The notes: a model not told the origin generated them from the letters alone. Shown: positions 40,233-50,167, numbered from the stretch's first letter. The stretch is DNA of 64,000 nucleotides from Rhizobiales bacterium PAR1 (GCA_002256205.1 NKIW01000005.1:124001-188000); one strand, 5' to 3'. Numbers and translations: made by a program.

Positions 40233-40320
40233 TGGGGTTCAGGCCTCGCCAATTCGCTTTCGAGATCGTAGCCTAAGCAGAAGTGATTCGCTGTATCCTC
40301 CGACAATTGGCGCCGTATTG

Positions 40321-41751
40321 ATGCGTATCCGACACCTCATTTCTGTCAGTGCCTTGGCTGTGCTCGCCGCAGGGCTCACGGTCGCCGCGCAGCGATTCGA
40401 CCAGTTGTGGCTGGCCGTGGCGGCGCTGTCGGGCGCTTTTGCAGGCGGTGGTGTGTTCTTGCACATCAGGACGACGGCTGCGGCGCGGGAGCTCGATGTC
40501 CTGCGCGAACATCTCGAGGGAACGCGGCAGCACGCCGCGCTTCTGGCGCGCCATACCCGCGAGCTGCGTGAGGCTTTTGTTCAGGGCAGCACAGGCGCCA
40601 ATGGTGTTCGCTCCGGCGAATTCGCGACCCTGAGTTCGCTCGTCCGCGATATCGCGGACGGTGTCTCTGAGCTGGATCGCCGCACCGAGGCCACCGAGCA
40701 CGAACTGGCCGAGATGCGCCGCTTCAGGCCGGTTACTCCTGTCGCGCCGCAACAGCCATCCCCGCGCGTGACACCGCCAGCGCCGAGCTGGGTTCAGCCG
40801 GCCAAGCCAGCGATGTCCGCGCCCGTTGCGCCGCAATCTCAGCCGCCGGTGGAAGATCACGCCATGCGCGAAATTCCGAGCCCGCCGCGCAATCTCTCAG
40901 GCAACGAGCCGCCGCGCGCCGTGCGCCAACTGGTGGCCGCCGCGATTGCAGCGGACCGTTTCGACCTCTATCTCCAGCGGATCGTCGGTCTGCCGCAACG
41001 CCGCATCCGTGGCTATGACGTCACCCTGCGTCCGGATGGCAGTGACCTTTCGATTCCGAATTCCGATATTCGTCATGCGGTAGAGGCCGTCGGGCATCAG
41101 CTCGCCTTTGATCGCAAGCTGATGATTCAGGCTGTCCGTCTGGCGCGTGTTTTCGAACAGCGCGATCGCGATGTCGTGCTCTTTACCGATATTTCGCAGC
41201 GCTTCCTGATGAGCGAAGCGGCGTTCGATGATCTCGACGCGCTGGTTGCGGATGTGCCGCAGGCCCCGCAGCGGATCGTGCTCTGCTTGCCGCAGCGTTT
41301 CTTCAAGAAGGCCGTGGCTTTCGAACACGAAGCGCTTCGCACCCTTTCGAAAATGGGCTTCAGCTTCATGATGCGGGAAATCGAGGATCTCGATTTCGAC
41401 CTGCAAAAGCTCTCGCAGATGGGTGTGCGCTGGCTCCGCATGACGGCCGGGACGTTTATTCAACTCGCGCAGGAGAATGAAACCCTGCTTGACGTCGCGA
41501 GTGCGGATTTCGTCACCCTGCTCAACCGCCGCAAGATCACCTTCATGGCTGATGCTGTCACCGAAGAAGGCCAGATCGCCGAGTTGATCGATTTCAACGT
41601 CGAGTTTGCGGCCGGGAACATCTTCGCGCCGCCGCAGGCCGTGCGCGCGGATGTGCTGGAGTCGCCTGCTGCCGCCAATGAAATCGCGCGCGGCAATGCC
41701 GAGCCGACGCCGGAACGTCGCACCCTGCGGGATCTTGCGCGCCGCGCCTGA
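40321..41751 (+). CDS. TipF-like membrane protein with degenerate EAL domain
   Basis: Protein of 476 residues. Two membrane helices (about residues 5-20 and 28-47) are followed by a helical, probably coiled-coil stretch (residues 50-115, AARELDVLREHLEGTRQHAA). A Pro/Ala-rich linker comes next (VAPQQPSPRVTPPAPSWVQP), then an EAL-type domain from about residue 200. The motif normally read EALLR is YDVTLR here, and the metal-binding acidic residues seem largely replaced, so it is unlikely to hydrolyse c-di-GMP. This layout matches TipF of Caulobacter, a c-di-GMP-binding flagellar positioning factor. No flagellar genes are nearby. Confidence 0.75.
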   Translation: MRIRHLISVSALAVLAAGLTVAAQRFDQLWLAVAALSGAFAGGGVFLHIRTTAAARELDVLREHLEGTRQHAALLARHTRELREAFVQGSTGANGVRSGEFATLSSLVRDIADGVSELDRRTEATEHELAEMRRFRPVTPVAPQQPSPRVTPPAPSWVQPAKPAMSAPVAPQSQPPVEDHAMREIPSPPRNLSGNEPPRAVRQLVAAAIAADRFDLYLQRIVGLPQRRIRGYDVTLRPDGSDLSIPNSDIRHAVEAVGHQLAFDRKLMIQAVRLARVFEQRDRDVVLFTDISQRFLMSEAAFDDLDALVADVPQAPQRIVLCLPQRFFKKAVAFEHEALRTLSKMGFSFMMREIEDLDFDLQKLSQMGVRWLRMTAGTFIQLAQENETLLDVASADFVTLLNRRKITFMADAVTEEGQIAELIDFNVEFAAGNIFAPPQAVRADVLESPAAANEIARGNAEPTPERRTLRDLARRA

Positions 41752-41806
41752 GGCGGCTACCAGCGGCCAACAGGCGGGTTTCTTCCGCCTCCGAGAAGGC
41801 CATGGC

Positions 41807-42676
41807 ATGAGCGAACCGCTTCCGCATCTGACACATCTCCGCGGGATTATTTCCCGCTACGATGCCATCATTTCCGATGTCTGGGGGGTTGTGCATAACG
41901 GCCTTGAGGCGACCGCTGGCGCTCCGGAGGCGTTGGCGGCCGCGCGCGAAGCCGGATTGGCCGTCGTTCTTCTCACCAATGCGCCGCGACCGCCGCACTC
42001 GATCCAGAAGCAGTTGCGCGGTCTCGGTGTGATCGATCACGCTTATGACGCCATCGTCTCCTCAGGCGGGGTGACGCGGGCCTTGATGGCGTCGGAAGGC
42101 GATGCGCCCTTTTTCCATCTCGGGCCGGAGCGTGACAAGGCGCTCTATGCCGGTCTTTCCGCGCGCCCGGTTCCCTTCGAGGATGCGCATTATATTCTCT
42201 GCACCGGGCTCTTTCACGACGAGACCGAGACGGCTGAGCATTACCGCCCGATGATGGAGGCGGCGATGGCGCGAAAACTGCGGCTTTATTGCGCCAATCC
42301 CGATCTTATCGTCGAGCGCGGGCACGACCTGATCCCCTGCGCCGGTGCGATTGCGGATATCTACGAGCGAATGGGCGGGGAAACAGTCTGGGTCGGCAAG
42401 CCGCATCCCCTCGTCTACGCCGAGGCGCGGGCCGCCGTGACGGCTAAACTGGGGCGCGAGATCTCGCCGGAGCGCATTCTTTGCATTGGCGACGCCTTCC
42501 GCACCGATGTGGCGGGTGCGCGTGCCGGAGGACACGATTGCCTGATGACGCTCGCAGGCATCCATGGCCACCAGATCGGCCTCAGGGATGGGCGATACGA
42601 TCAGAAGGCCTTAGAGGCCCTGGCCGAGGCCAACGGCATAAGGCCGACCATGACCATGGTCAGCCTCGCCTGGTAG
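41807..42676 (+). CDS. HAD-superfamily hydrolase, TIGR01459 type
   Basis: NagD-like class IIA HAD phosphatase of 289 residues. HAD motif I is ISDVWGVVHNG, the TIGR01459 form with Asp-Val-Trp. Motif II is VLLTNAPRP, the motif III Lys is in VWVGKPHPLVYAEA, and motif IV is CIGDAFRTDVAGA. ATG 41807 is preferred over the out-of-frame ATG at 41802. In Alphaproteobacteria this gene is usually just upstream of ribF, as here (with one CheY gene in between on the other strand). The substrate has not been established; a role in flavin nucleotide turnover is only an inference from this linkage. Confidence 0.9.
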   Translation: MSEPLPHLTHLRGIISRYDAIISDVWGVVHNGLEATAGAPEALAAAREAGLAVVLLTNAPRPPHSIQKQLRGLGVIDHAYDAIVSSGGVTRALMASEGDAPFFHLGPERDKALYAGLSARPVPFEDAHYILCTGLFHDETETAEHYRPMMEAAMARKLRLYCANPDLIVERGHDLIPCAGAIADIYERMGGETVWVGKPHPLVYAEARAAVTAKLGREISPERILCIGDAFRTDVAGARAGGHDCLMTLAGIHGHQIGLRDGRYDQKALEALAEANGIRPTMTMVSLAW

Positions 42677-42694
42677 ATCGGGACGGGCAGAAAA

Positions 42695-43087
42695 TCAGGC
42701 GTGAAGGGCCTGAGAAACAGCGTCAATCTTCGCCTTCAACGTCTGGGCGTTGAACGGCTTGACGATGTAATTGTTTACACCCGCCCGCTTCGCCGCGATG
42801 ACGTTTTCCGTCTTCGATTCCGCCGTCACCATGATGAACGGGGTCGAATGCAGATCGCGGTCGGAACGCACCTGCTTGAGCAGATCGTAGCCTGTCATCG
42901 GCTGCATGTTCCAGTCCGAGATGATGAGGCCGTAGCGGCGCTCACGCATTTTGCCGAGAGCCTCGGACCCGTCTGAGGCTTCATCCACATTCTCGAAGCC
43001 AAGCTGCTTCAGAAGGTTGCGAATGATCCGCACCATTGTCTGATAATCGTCAACGACGAGAATCGGCATCGAACTATCGAAATTCAT
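42695..43087 (-). CDS. CheY-like single-domain response regulator
   Basis: Receiver-only protein of 130 residues. The acidic pocket is VVDDYQTM, the phosphoacceptor Asp is in LIISDWNMQPMTGYDLLK, and the switch residues are Thr in IMVTAESKTEN and Lys in YIVKPFNAQT. The sequence is close to chemotaxis CheY rather than to CtrA-type regulators. ATG 43087 follows GGAGCGGGTC; a second ATG six codons later is possible. There is no histidine kinase or che cluster adjacent. It is inserted on the minus strand between the HAD phosphatase and ribF, with its own promoter region shared with ribF. Confidence 0.94.
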   Translation of the reverse strand: MNFDSSMPILVVDDYQTMVRIIRNLLKQLGFENVDEASDGSEALGKMRERRYGLIISDWNMQPMTGYDLLKQVRSDRDLHSTPFIMVTAESKTENVIAAKRAGVNNYIVKPFNAQTLKAKIDAVSQALHA

Positions 43088-43301
43088 GACCCGCTCCAAA
43101 AACGCCCTTCCGCAACACGGGGTGATCCTGCCCTGACCATTTTCCCGTACGGAAGGAACACTTTCACCCAAAGGTTGTGTTTCCTTCTCCGATGAACATG
43201 GCACCGGGCGATTGCAAATGCGTTAATGGGAAAGGGGTGCGAACTCGATTTCGATGCGTTATTGCACTCTTACGATATCGAAAATTCCGGTGTGGTTGAT
43301 A

Positions 43302-44279
43302 ATGAACGAATATTCGGCTGACGAGTTTAGAATTTGGCGACCAGCCGGGGCGCTGAACGAAGGCTATCCTTCGAAACAAAAAGCGGTTTTTCGTGTTGTC
43401 GCGATCGGCAATTTCGATGGCGCGCACCGGGGCCATGCCGCGGTGGCTGCCGAGGTGCGAGCGCTCGCAGCTGTTGCTGGAGCGGGCAGGGTGCCGGAAT
43501 GTCTCGCGTTGACCTTCGATCCGCATCCCCGGATGTTTTTCCAACCTGACAAGCCTCACTTCCGTCTTTTGGCCTCGGACAGGCGGTTTTTGGGCCTGAA
43601 ACGTATCGGATTTGATGGCGCCGTGGTGCTGCCCTTCAACGCTGAACTCGCGGCGATGTCCCCGGAAGCGTTTATCCGCGAGATTCTCCTCGAGCGTCTT
43701 GGCGCCGATGGCGTTGTCGTTGGCGAGGATTTCCATTTCGGCAAGGCGCGAGCGGGAACCCCGGCGTTTCTGGCGGCGGAAGGCGCTCGCATCGGCCTGG
43801 CGGTGCGCTTCGTTTCCCCCTTCCGCGACGAGAACGGAACGGTGATTTCCTCCTCGGCGATCCGCAAGGCGCTGGCTGCGGGGGATATCCCTGCCGCCAA
43901 CGCGATGCTCGGGTATACTTACGCGGTTCATGGTCCGGTGATTCATGGCGAGAAACGCGGGCGCGATCTCGGTTTTCCCACGGCAAACATGCGACTGGAC
44001 CCGGCTTTCGGTCTGGCTCACGGAATCTACGCGGTTAAAGCTACGGTAGATGGACAGCATATAAAGGGCGTCGCGAATTTCGGCCGCCGCCCCCATTTTG
44101 ATAACGGTGCGCCGCTGCTCGAAACCTATCTGTTCGATTTCTCGGGCAACCTCTACGGCAAGGACATCGAGATCGCCTTCGTGGCCTACCTCCGCGCGGA
44201 AGCGAAGTTCGAGAGTCTCGATGCGCTCATCAGCCAGATGAACGCGGACTGCCTTGAGGCGCGACGTCTGCTCGCGTGA
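43302..44279 (+). CDS. ribF: Bifunctional riboflavin kinase/FAD synthetase
   Basis: Makes FMN and FAD from riboflavin, 325 residues. The N-terminal FAD synthetase has VVAIGNFDGAHRGHAAVAAE and VVGEDFHFGKARAGT. The C-terminal riboflavin kinase domain has HGEKRGRDLGFPTANMRLDP and GVANFGRRPHFDNGAPLLET. ATG 43302 (MNEYSADEFRIWRP) is selected; an upstream start at 43254 adds 16 residues without similarity. The 214-base gap to the divergent CheY gene holds the promoter. It is upstream of ileS and lspA, a conserved alphaproteobacterial order. Confidence 0.97.
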   Translation: MNEYSADEFRIWRPAGALNEGYPSKQKAVFRVVAIGNFDGAHRGHAAVAAEVRALAAVAGAGRVPECLALTFDPHPRMFFQPDKPHFRLLASDRRFLGLKRIGFDGAVVLPFNAELAAMSPEAFIREILLERLGADGVVVGEDFHFGKARAGTPAFLAAEGARIGLAVRFVSPFRDENGTVISSSAIRKALAAGDIPAANAMLGYTYAVHGPVIHGEKRGRDLGFPTANMRLDPAFGLAHGIYAVKATVDGQHIKGVANFGRRPHFDNGAPLLETYLFDFSGNLYGKDIEIAFVAYLRAEAKFESLDALISQMNADCLEARRLLA

Positions 44280-44479
44280 TGGCTGATCTTCTTCCTCAAG
44301 CCTGTCTTCTTCCCCAAGGGCGATTCCCCTGTTATAGCGGCGGCATGAAAAATAGGGTTATGCACGGCAGGTTCCTGATCGCGGGTCGAATTATGACCCC
44401 GGCTTGACGCGCTGATCGCGCCTCGGGCCGGTTTTTTCGTTCTCCGCCCAAAAGCCTCTTCCATCCGAAAAGAAATCCG

Positions 44480-47479
44480 ATGTCTGATTCCGCGTTCGAT
44501 TATTCGAAAACCCTGTTCCTGCCCGAAACCGATTTCCCCATGCGTGCCGGCCTGCCGCAAAAGGAGCCGGAAATCCTCGCGCGCTGGGAGAAAATCGACC
44601 TCTACAAGCGCATCCGCGTCGCGGCGAAGGGCAAGCCGAAATTCGTGCTGCACGATGGCCCTCCTTACGCCAACGGCAACATCCACATCGGCCATGCGCT
44701 CAACAAGATCCTCAAGGATCTGGTGACGCGCAGCCAATCGATGCTCGGCTTTGACTCGAACTACGTGCCGGGCTGGGATTGCCACGGCCTGCCGATCGAA
44801 TGGAAGATCGAGGAAGAATACCGCGCCAAGGGCAAGGCGAAGCCGGACCTTTCATCGGGCACGGCGATCAACGCCTTCCGTGCCGAATGCCGCGCTTACG
44901 CGACCAACTGGCTCAATATCCAGCGCACCGAATTCAAGCGTCTAGGTGTCACCGGCGATTGGGACAACCCCTACCAGACCATGACCTTCCCCGCCGAGGC
45001 GCAAATCGCCCGCGAGATCATGAAGTTCAAGGACAACGGGCTGCTCTATCGCGGGTCAAAGCCGGTGATGTGGTCCGTGGTCGAGAAGACCGCCCTCGCG
45101 GAAGCCGAGATCGAATATCACGACCATACGAGCGATATGGTCTGGGTGAAGTTTCCGGTAATCAATTTCTCCACAAATCTCGACCCCAAGATTTGGTTGG
45201 ACACGAAAGTTCTGATCTGGACGACGACGCCGTGGACGCTGCCCGGTAACCGAGCAATTTCCTATTCAAGCAAGATCAGCTATGGCCTCTATGAGGTGGA
45301 AAGCGCTCCGGAAGGGAACTGGGCGCAGGTCGGTGAGCGTTTTTTGATCGCGGACAAGCTGGCTGCGGAGGTAATGCAGCAGGCAAAGGTGACGGCCTAT
45401 CGCCGGACGGCAGATGCGCCTGCCGGTCTGATCAAGCAATGCATCCGGTGTTTTCATCCTCTTCGTCAACCGAATGAAAAATACGACTTCGCCGTTCCTC
45501 TGTTTGACGGCGATCACGTTACGGACGACGCTGGCACGGGTTTCGTCCATACGGCGCCGGGCCATGGTCGCGAGGACTTCGAGATCTGGATGGCGCAGGC
45601 TCGTCACGCCGGTGTTGACCCCACCATCCCCTTCACCATTGATGATGACAGCGTTTACACGTCTCAGGCCCCCGGCTTCGAGGGCAAGCGCGTTATCAAG
45701 GAAAACGGTGACAAGGGCGATGCCAACGAGGCCGTAATCGCGGCGCTGATTGCGGCGAATGCGCTCGTCGCGCGCGGCCGCCTCAAGCATCAGTATCCGC
45801 ATTCGTGGCGCTCGAAAAAGCCGGTGATCTTCCGCAACACGCCGCAGTGGTTCATTGCGATGGACAAGCCTTTCGAAGTTCCTGCTTTGGACGCTTCGGG
45901 CAAGCCCTCCGCTATGGGCGGCTCGCTCCGCAAGGTAGCCTTCGACGCCATCGGCAAGACCGAATGGGTGCCGGCGGTGGGCGAAAACCGCATTCGCGGC
46001 ATGGTCGAGAATAAGCCCGATTGGGTGATGTCGCGCCAGCGCGCTTGGGGCGTGCCGATCACGGTATTTGTCGAGAAGGAGACCAAGGCGCTCCTCAACG
46101 ACAGCAAGGTTGATGCCGCCATCGCGGCGGCTTTCGAGGCCGAAGGCGCGGATGCCTGGTTCGCGGAAGGCGCTGCCGCGCGCTTCCTCAAGCCCTTCGG
46201 CCATGATCCCGAGAAATACGAGATGGTGACCGACGTTCTCGACGTCTGGTTCGATTCCGGCTCGACCCACACCTACGTGCTCGAAGACCCCAAAAATTTC
46301 CCCACGCTCGCCGGCATTCACCGGCAGGTCGATGGCGGGAGCGACCGTGTGATGTATCTCGAAGGCTCGGACCAGCATCGCGGCTGGTTCCAGTCAAGCC
46401 TGCTTGAGAGCTGCGGCACGCGCGGTCGCGCGCCCTTCGATGTGGTGCTGACCCACGGCTTCGTTCTGGATGAAAAAGGCCAGAAAATGTCGAAGAGCCT
46501 CGGCAATGTCACCGCGCCGCAGGATGTCATCAAGGATTCGGGCGCGGATATCCTGCGCCTCTGGGTCGCGGCGGCGGATTACTCCGATGATCTCCGTATC
46601 GGCAAGGAAATCCTCAAAACCTTCGTCGAAACCTACCGCAAACTGCGCAACACCCTGCGCTGGATGCTTGGCGCGCTGAAGCATTTCGATGGCAAGGCCG
46701 TCGCGGAAAAGGACATGCCGGAGCTTGAGCGGCTGATGCTGCATCGTCTCGCCGAACTCGATCCGGTGATCCGCAAGGCCTATGCGGAATACGATTATCG
46801 TAAGGTCGTGACCGAGCTTTCGGCCTTCATGAACACCGAGCTTTCGGCCTTCTATTTCGATATCCGCAAGGACACGCTCTATTGCGATCCAGCTTCGAGC
46901 CTCGCACGCCGGGCATCGCTCACCGTGATTGATCGCCTTTGTGAGACCATCCTGCGCTGGCTTGCGCCGATCCTCGTGTTCACGGCGGAGGAAGGTTATC
47001 TCACCCGCAATCCGGGTTCGGAGGCCTCGATCCATGAGCTGGGCTTTGCGGACGTGCCGCAGAGCTGGCGGGATGAGGAGTTGGCCGCGAAGTGGGAGAC
47101 CATCAAGGCCGTGCGCCGTGTGGTGACTGGCGCGCTGGAACTGGAACGCGCGGCGAAGACCATCGGGTCAAGCCTTGAGGCCGCACCGCAGGTGTTTCTT
47201 GGTGATGCGGGTATCCGTGAGGCGCTGGCCAGCGTCGATCTTGCGGAAATCTGCATCACGTCGGGCATTTCCGTCGCCACGGGCGAGGGGCCGGAAACGG
47301 CTTTCCGCCTTGCGGATGTGAAGGGTGTCGCGGTGGTTCCCGCCAAGGCTTCGGGCATCAAATGTGCCCGCTCGTGGCGCTATTTCGACCCTGCGACGGC
47401 CGATCCTGCCTTCCCCGGTATCACCCCGCGCGATGCGGTGGCGATGAAGGAATGGCAAGCCGCGAGTGCAGGTGCCTGA
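44480..47479 (+). CDS. ileS: Isoleucyl-tRNA synthetase
   Basis: Class I synthetase of 999 residues. The HIGH motif is in [20 protein letters not shown] and KMSKS in [18 protein letters not shown]. The CP1 editing domain is present ([32 protein letters not shown]). The C-terminus is shorter than in Zn-binding forms: no CxxC pair is visible at the end. Bases about 45150-45520 use more AT-rich codons than the rest. The 200 bases before the start hold a GGGTC-GAATTAT-GACCC stem near 44383-44399 that resembles a tRNA arm but not a tRNA. lspA starts two bases after the stop. Confidence 0.98.
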   Translation: MSDSAFDYSKTLFLPETDFPMRAGLPQKEPEILARWEKIDLYKRIRVAAKGKPKFVLHDGPPYANGNIHIGHALNKILKDLVTRSQSMLGFDSNYVPGWDCHGLPIEWKIEEEYRAKGKAKPDLSSGTAINAFRAECRAYATNWLNIQRTEFKRLGVTGDWDNPYQTMTFPAEAQIAREIMKFKDNGLLYRGSKPVMWSVVEKTALAEAEIEYHDHTSDMVWVKFPVINFSTNLDPKIWLDTKVLIWTTTPWTLPGNRAISYSSKISYGLYEVESAPEGNWAQVGERFLIADKLAAEVMQQAKVTAYRRTADAPAGLIKQCIRCFHPLRQPNEKYDFAVPLFDGDHVTDDAGTGFVHTAPGHGREDFEIWMAQARHAGVDPTIPFTIDDDSVYTSQAPGFEGKRVIKENGDKGDANEAVIAALIAANALVARGRLKHQYPHSWRSKKPVIFRNTPQWFIAMDKPFEVPALDASGKPSAMGGSLRKVAFDAIGKTEWVPAVGENRIRGMVENKPDWVMSRQRAWGVPITVFVEKETKALLNDSKVDAAIAAAFEAEGADAWFAEGAAARFLKPFGHDPEKYEMVTDVLDVWFDSGSTHTYVLEDPKNFPTLAGIHRQVDGGSDRVMYLEGSDQHRGWFQSSLLESCGTRGRAPFDVVLTHGFVLDEKGQKMSKSLGNVTAPQDVIKDSGADILRLWVAAADYSDDLRIGKEILKTFVETYRKLRNTLRWMLGALKHFDGKAVAEKDMPELERLMLHRLAELDPVIRKAYAEYDYRKVVTELSAFMNTELSAFYFDIRKDTLYCDPASSLARRASLTVIDRLCETILRWLAPILVFTAEEGYLTRNPGSEASIHELGFADVPQSWRDEELAAKWETIKAVRRVVTGALELERAAKTIGSSLEAAPQVFLGDAGIREALASVDLAEICITSGISVATGEGPETAFRLADVKGVAVVPAKASGIKCARSWRYFDPATADPAFPGITPRDAVAMKEWQAASAGA

Positions 47480-47480
47480 G

Positions 47481-48008
47481 ATGACCGCTGAGCCCGACAC
47501 AACAGATGCGCCGGTGCCAACGCCCGGTGCCGTGAAACTCGGGCTCATCACGGCAGTGGTTATCTTCCTGCTCGACCAGATTTCAAAACTCTGGCTGATA
47601 CTCGGCACGGAAATCCGCCTGACTTACCCTTGGCCGGTGACGCCGTTTTTTGATCTCACCGTCGTCTGGAATTATGGGATTTCCTACGGCCTTTTCCAGC
47701 AGCATTCCGAGCTGGGGCGCTGGGCGCTGACCCTGTTCAAGCTTGGCGCGGCGGTTTTCCTTACTTTCTGGCTGAGAAAGTCTGCGAACCGGCTCGAAAC
47801 GGTTGGAATCGGCATGATCATTGGCGGCGCTATCGGCAATGCGCTAGACCGTGTTTTGCATGGCGCCGTCTTCGATTTCGCTCACTTTCACGTCGGCGAT
47901 TTCAGCTGGTATGTCTTCAACATTGCCGATGCGGGGATCGTCATCGGCGTGGGATTCATGTTGTTGGGACAAATTCTTCCCGCGCGGGCTGCCGCGGAAA
48001 AGCCCTGA
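47481..48008 (+). CDS. lspA: Lipoprotein signal peptidase (signal peptidase II)
   Basis: Aspartyl membrane protease that removes signal peptides of diacylglyceryl lipoproteins, 175 residues with four membrane helices. The two catalytic Asp lie in GGAIGNALDRVLHGAVFDFA and VFNIADAGIVIG. VWNYGISYGLFQ corresponds to the conserved N-x-G-x-A/S-F segment. ATG 47481 follows the ileS stop by one base; a GTG at 47466 within ileS is an alternative. A hydrophilic N-terminal extension (MTAEPDTTDAPVPTPG) precedes helix 1. It is co-transcribed with ileS as in many bacteria. Confidence 0.96.
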   Translation: MTAEPDTTDAPVPTPGAVKLGLITAVVIFLLDQISKLWLILGTEIRLTYPWPVTPFFDLTVVWNYGISYGLFQQHSELGRWALTLFKLGAAVFLTFWLRKSANRLETVGIGMIIGGAIGNALDRVLHGAVFDFAHFHVGDFSWYVFNIADAGIVIGVGFMLLGQILPARAAAEKP

Positions 48009-48064
48009 TCTGGTGCTTTGTAAGAACCAATGCTATGAAGCGCCCCGGTATCCTGGAGTTTCCG

Positions 48065-48721
48065 ATGTCCCTGATCGCTCATTCGACCAGCCTTTCCCTT
48101 CGCGCCGCTGCGTTGATGGGGCTCGTTGTCGTCTCGATGTCTGCCCCGGTGCAAGCCCAGGATGGCCGCTACATGCGGAATATCCTCGGTTCTCTCGGCG
48201 TTTTGCCGGAAGACAAGGACCCGATCGAATATCGCGAGCGGCCCGGTCTGGTGGTGCCGAAGGAACTCGATAAGCTCCGTCGCCCGGAAGATCCCAACGC
48301 CAAAACCGCCAACGGTCAGTGGCCGGTTGATCCCGATGCGCTGGAACGCGAGCGTGAAAAGGCCCGCCGTCAGGCACCGGCCATTTTCTCGCTCAGCAGC
48401 GATCCCAACGAAGGCGGTCGCCTTGGGGTGAACGAGCTCGCTGCAGGGCGTGCGGCGCGCGGCGCGAAGATGGGCGAAGGCGCCATTCCGCGTAACGACA
48501 AGGATGGCGTTCTGGCTTCGGTTCAGGAAATGACCCAGAGCGCCGGCAATTCGAGCACACCGAGCTACCCGCCCGGCACCGAGCCGCCGCGGCGCTACCT
48601 GACGGATCCGCCGACGGGCCTGCGCATTCCCTCGGCTCAGGCTCCGATCGGCAAGCGCACCTACGACAATCCGCTTGAAGATACCTTCAAGATGGATTTG
48701 TGGAAGCGCAAGGAAGAGTGA
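48065..48721 (+). CDS. Secreted hypothetical protein, DUF3035/BamF-like position
   Basis: Exported protein of 218 residues. The start at 48065 follows GGAG with good spacing and opens a signal peptide (LSLRAAALMGLVVVSMSAPVQAQ). An ATG at 48035 lies upstream. The mature part is polar and Pro-rich, with EYRERPGLVVPKELDKLRRP near residue 55. A rod of PLVVP type after a short acidic stretch is seen in DUF3035 (BamF), an outer-membrane assembly lipoprotein family found at this place in Alphaproteobacteria. Here no lipobox Cys is visible, so the BamF relation is tentative. Low complexity follows until the basic end (DLWKRKEE). Confidence 0.7.
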   Translation: MSLIAHSTSLSLRAAALMGLVVVSMSAPVQAQDGRYMRNILGSLGVLPEDKDPIEYRERPGLVVPKELDKLRRPEDPNAKTANGQWPVDPDALEREREKARRQAPAIFSLSSDPNEGGRLGVNELAAGRAARGAKMGEGAIPRNDKDGVLASVQEMTQSAGNSSTPSYPPGTEPPRRYLTDPPTGLRIPSAQAPIGKRTYDNPLEDTFKMDLWKRKEE

Positions 48722-48785
48722 ACGTCTCTTGCGCGCGCGGGCTCTTGTTCCGCGTGCCAATCGCGCCCATCTTGGTTGGGCTCAC

Positions 48786-48811
48786 AAGGCGCCTCCCGCA
48801 CGGGGCGCCTT
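48786..48811 (+). terminator. Hairpin before the first M16 peptidase gene
   Basis: AAGGCGCC (48786-48793) is perfectly complementary to GGCGCCTT (48804-48811), followed by CTTCGTCT. The T run is weak, so termination may be partial and the M16 genes could still be partly co-transcribed with ileS-lspA. Confidence 0.5.
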
Positions 48812-48850
48812 CTTCGTCTGATGATCTCTGACCCTCAAAAGGGACTCTCC

Positions 48851-50125
48851 ATGCGCCACGGCCCGACTGTCGATCACTTTCAACTCGCCAATGGGCTGGA
48901 GGTCGTGGTGATCCCGGATCGGCGCGCACCGGTTGTGACGCACATGGTCTATTACCGGAATGGCGCGGCGGATGATCCACTCGGAAAATCCGGCATTGCG
49001 CATTTCCTTGAACATCTGATGTTCAAGGGCACGGACAGGCATCCGAAGGGCGAATTCTCGGAAGTCGTTGCCGGGCTCGGCGGGCAGGAGAACGCTTTCA
49101 CCTCCTATGATTACACGGCCTATTACCAACGCGTCGCCAAGGAACACCTCGGCGCGATGATGGCGCTGGAGGCCGACCGGATGACCGGGCTGGTGCTCGA
49201 AGGGCCGGAAGTCCTCTCCGAACGCGACGTCGTGATCGAGGAGCGCAAGATGCGCACCGACAGCGACCCTTCGGCCCAGTTGCAGGAAAGCCTGCTGGCG
49301 ACGCTTTACGTGCATCACCCCTATGGCACGCCGGTGATCGGCTGGGGCCATGAGATCGAAACGCTCTCCCGCGAAGATGCGCTGACCTATTACCGCCGCT
49401 TCTATCGCCCGGATAATGCGATTCTGATCGTCGCGGGCGATGTTGATGCGGGCGAAGTCAAGGCGCTGGCTGAAACCCATTACGGGCCTGTCGCACCGGG
49501 CAACACCGAAAAGCCGGTCCGTACCAGAGTGCGCGAGCCGGAAATCCGCGCGACGCGCAAGATCAGTCTTTCCGATGCCAAGGTCGAGCAGCCGACGACG
49601 CAATGCGCCTATATTGTTCCCTCGCATTCGACGGCGCCCGGCAACGAGGCCTTCGCGCTTGAAGTGCTCTCGCAAATCCTCGGCGGATCGCAAACGAGCC
49701 GTCTCTATCGCACGTTGGTGCTGGAACAGGGTGTCGCGGTGAGCGCGGGCTCCTGGTACTGGAACGATGCGCTGGATATGGGCCAGTTCGGGCTTTATGC
49801 CGTGCCGTCGGAAGAAATCAGCCTTGAGGCGCTTGATGCTGCGGCTGAGGCCGTCCTCGCGACCCTGCGCGATGACAGGGTCGACGCAAAAGAACTGGAA
49901 CGCGCCAAGACCCGGCTGATCGCGGATATGGTCTATGCGCAGGACAACCAGACCCATCTCGCCCGTATCTATGGCTCGACGCTGACGACCGGCGGAAAGG
50001 TTGAGGATGTCGCGGGCTGGATCGAGAAGATACGCGCGGTGACGGCGGAAGACCTTCAGGCCGTGGCGGCGAAATACCTTCAGCCCGGCAAGGCCGTCGT
50101 CGGCCATCTCCTCAAGGCGGCCTGA
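48851..50125 (+). CDS. M16 zinc metallopeptidase, active subunit
   Basis: Pitrilysin-family protein of 424 residues. The inverted zinc motif HxxEH is intact in GIAHFLEHLMFKGTDRHPKG, with the distal Glu expected in VLSERDVVIEERKMR. RRFYRPDNAILIVAGDVD and GGSQTSRLYRTLV are family landmarks. No signal peptide is evident, although family members in this position are often annotated as periplasmic. The next gene is an M16 homologue without a zinc site; paired M16 proteins of this type form heterodimers like mitochondrial processing peptidase. ATG 48851 is chosen after GGGACTCTCC. Confidence 0.93.
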   Translation: MRHGPTVDHFQLANGLEVVVIPDRRAPVVTHMVYYRNGAADDPLGKSGIAHFLEHLMFKGTDRHPKGEFSEVVAGLGGQENAFTSYDYTAYYQRVAKEHLGAMMALEADRMTGLVLEGPEVLSERDVVIEERKMRTDSDPSAQLQESLLATLYVHHPYGTPVIGWGHEIETLSREDALTYYRRFYRPDNAILIVAGDVDAGEVKALAETHYGPVAPGNTEKPVRTRVREPEIRATRKISLSDAKVEQPTTQCAYIVPSHSTAPGNEAFALEVLSQILGGSQTSRLYRTLVLEQGVAVSAGSWYWNDALDMGQFGLYAVPSEEISLEALDAAAEAVLATLRDDRVDAKELERAKTRLIADMVYAQDNQTHLARIYGSTLTTGGKVEDVAGWIEKIRAVTAEDLQAVAAKYLQPGKAVVGHLLKAA

Positions 50126-50167
50126 TCGCCGCCCGTTATTGTCAGTTTAACCGGATAGTCCCACGCG

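Noticed and set aside
44375-44400. GGGTC-GAATTAT-GACCC stem-loop before ileS, resembling a tRNA T arm
   Set aside because: No acceptor, D or anticodon arms could be built around it and the loop lacks TTCRA; more likely a leader hairpin or chance.
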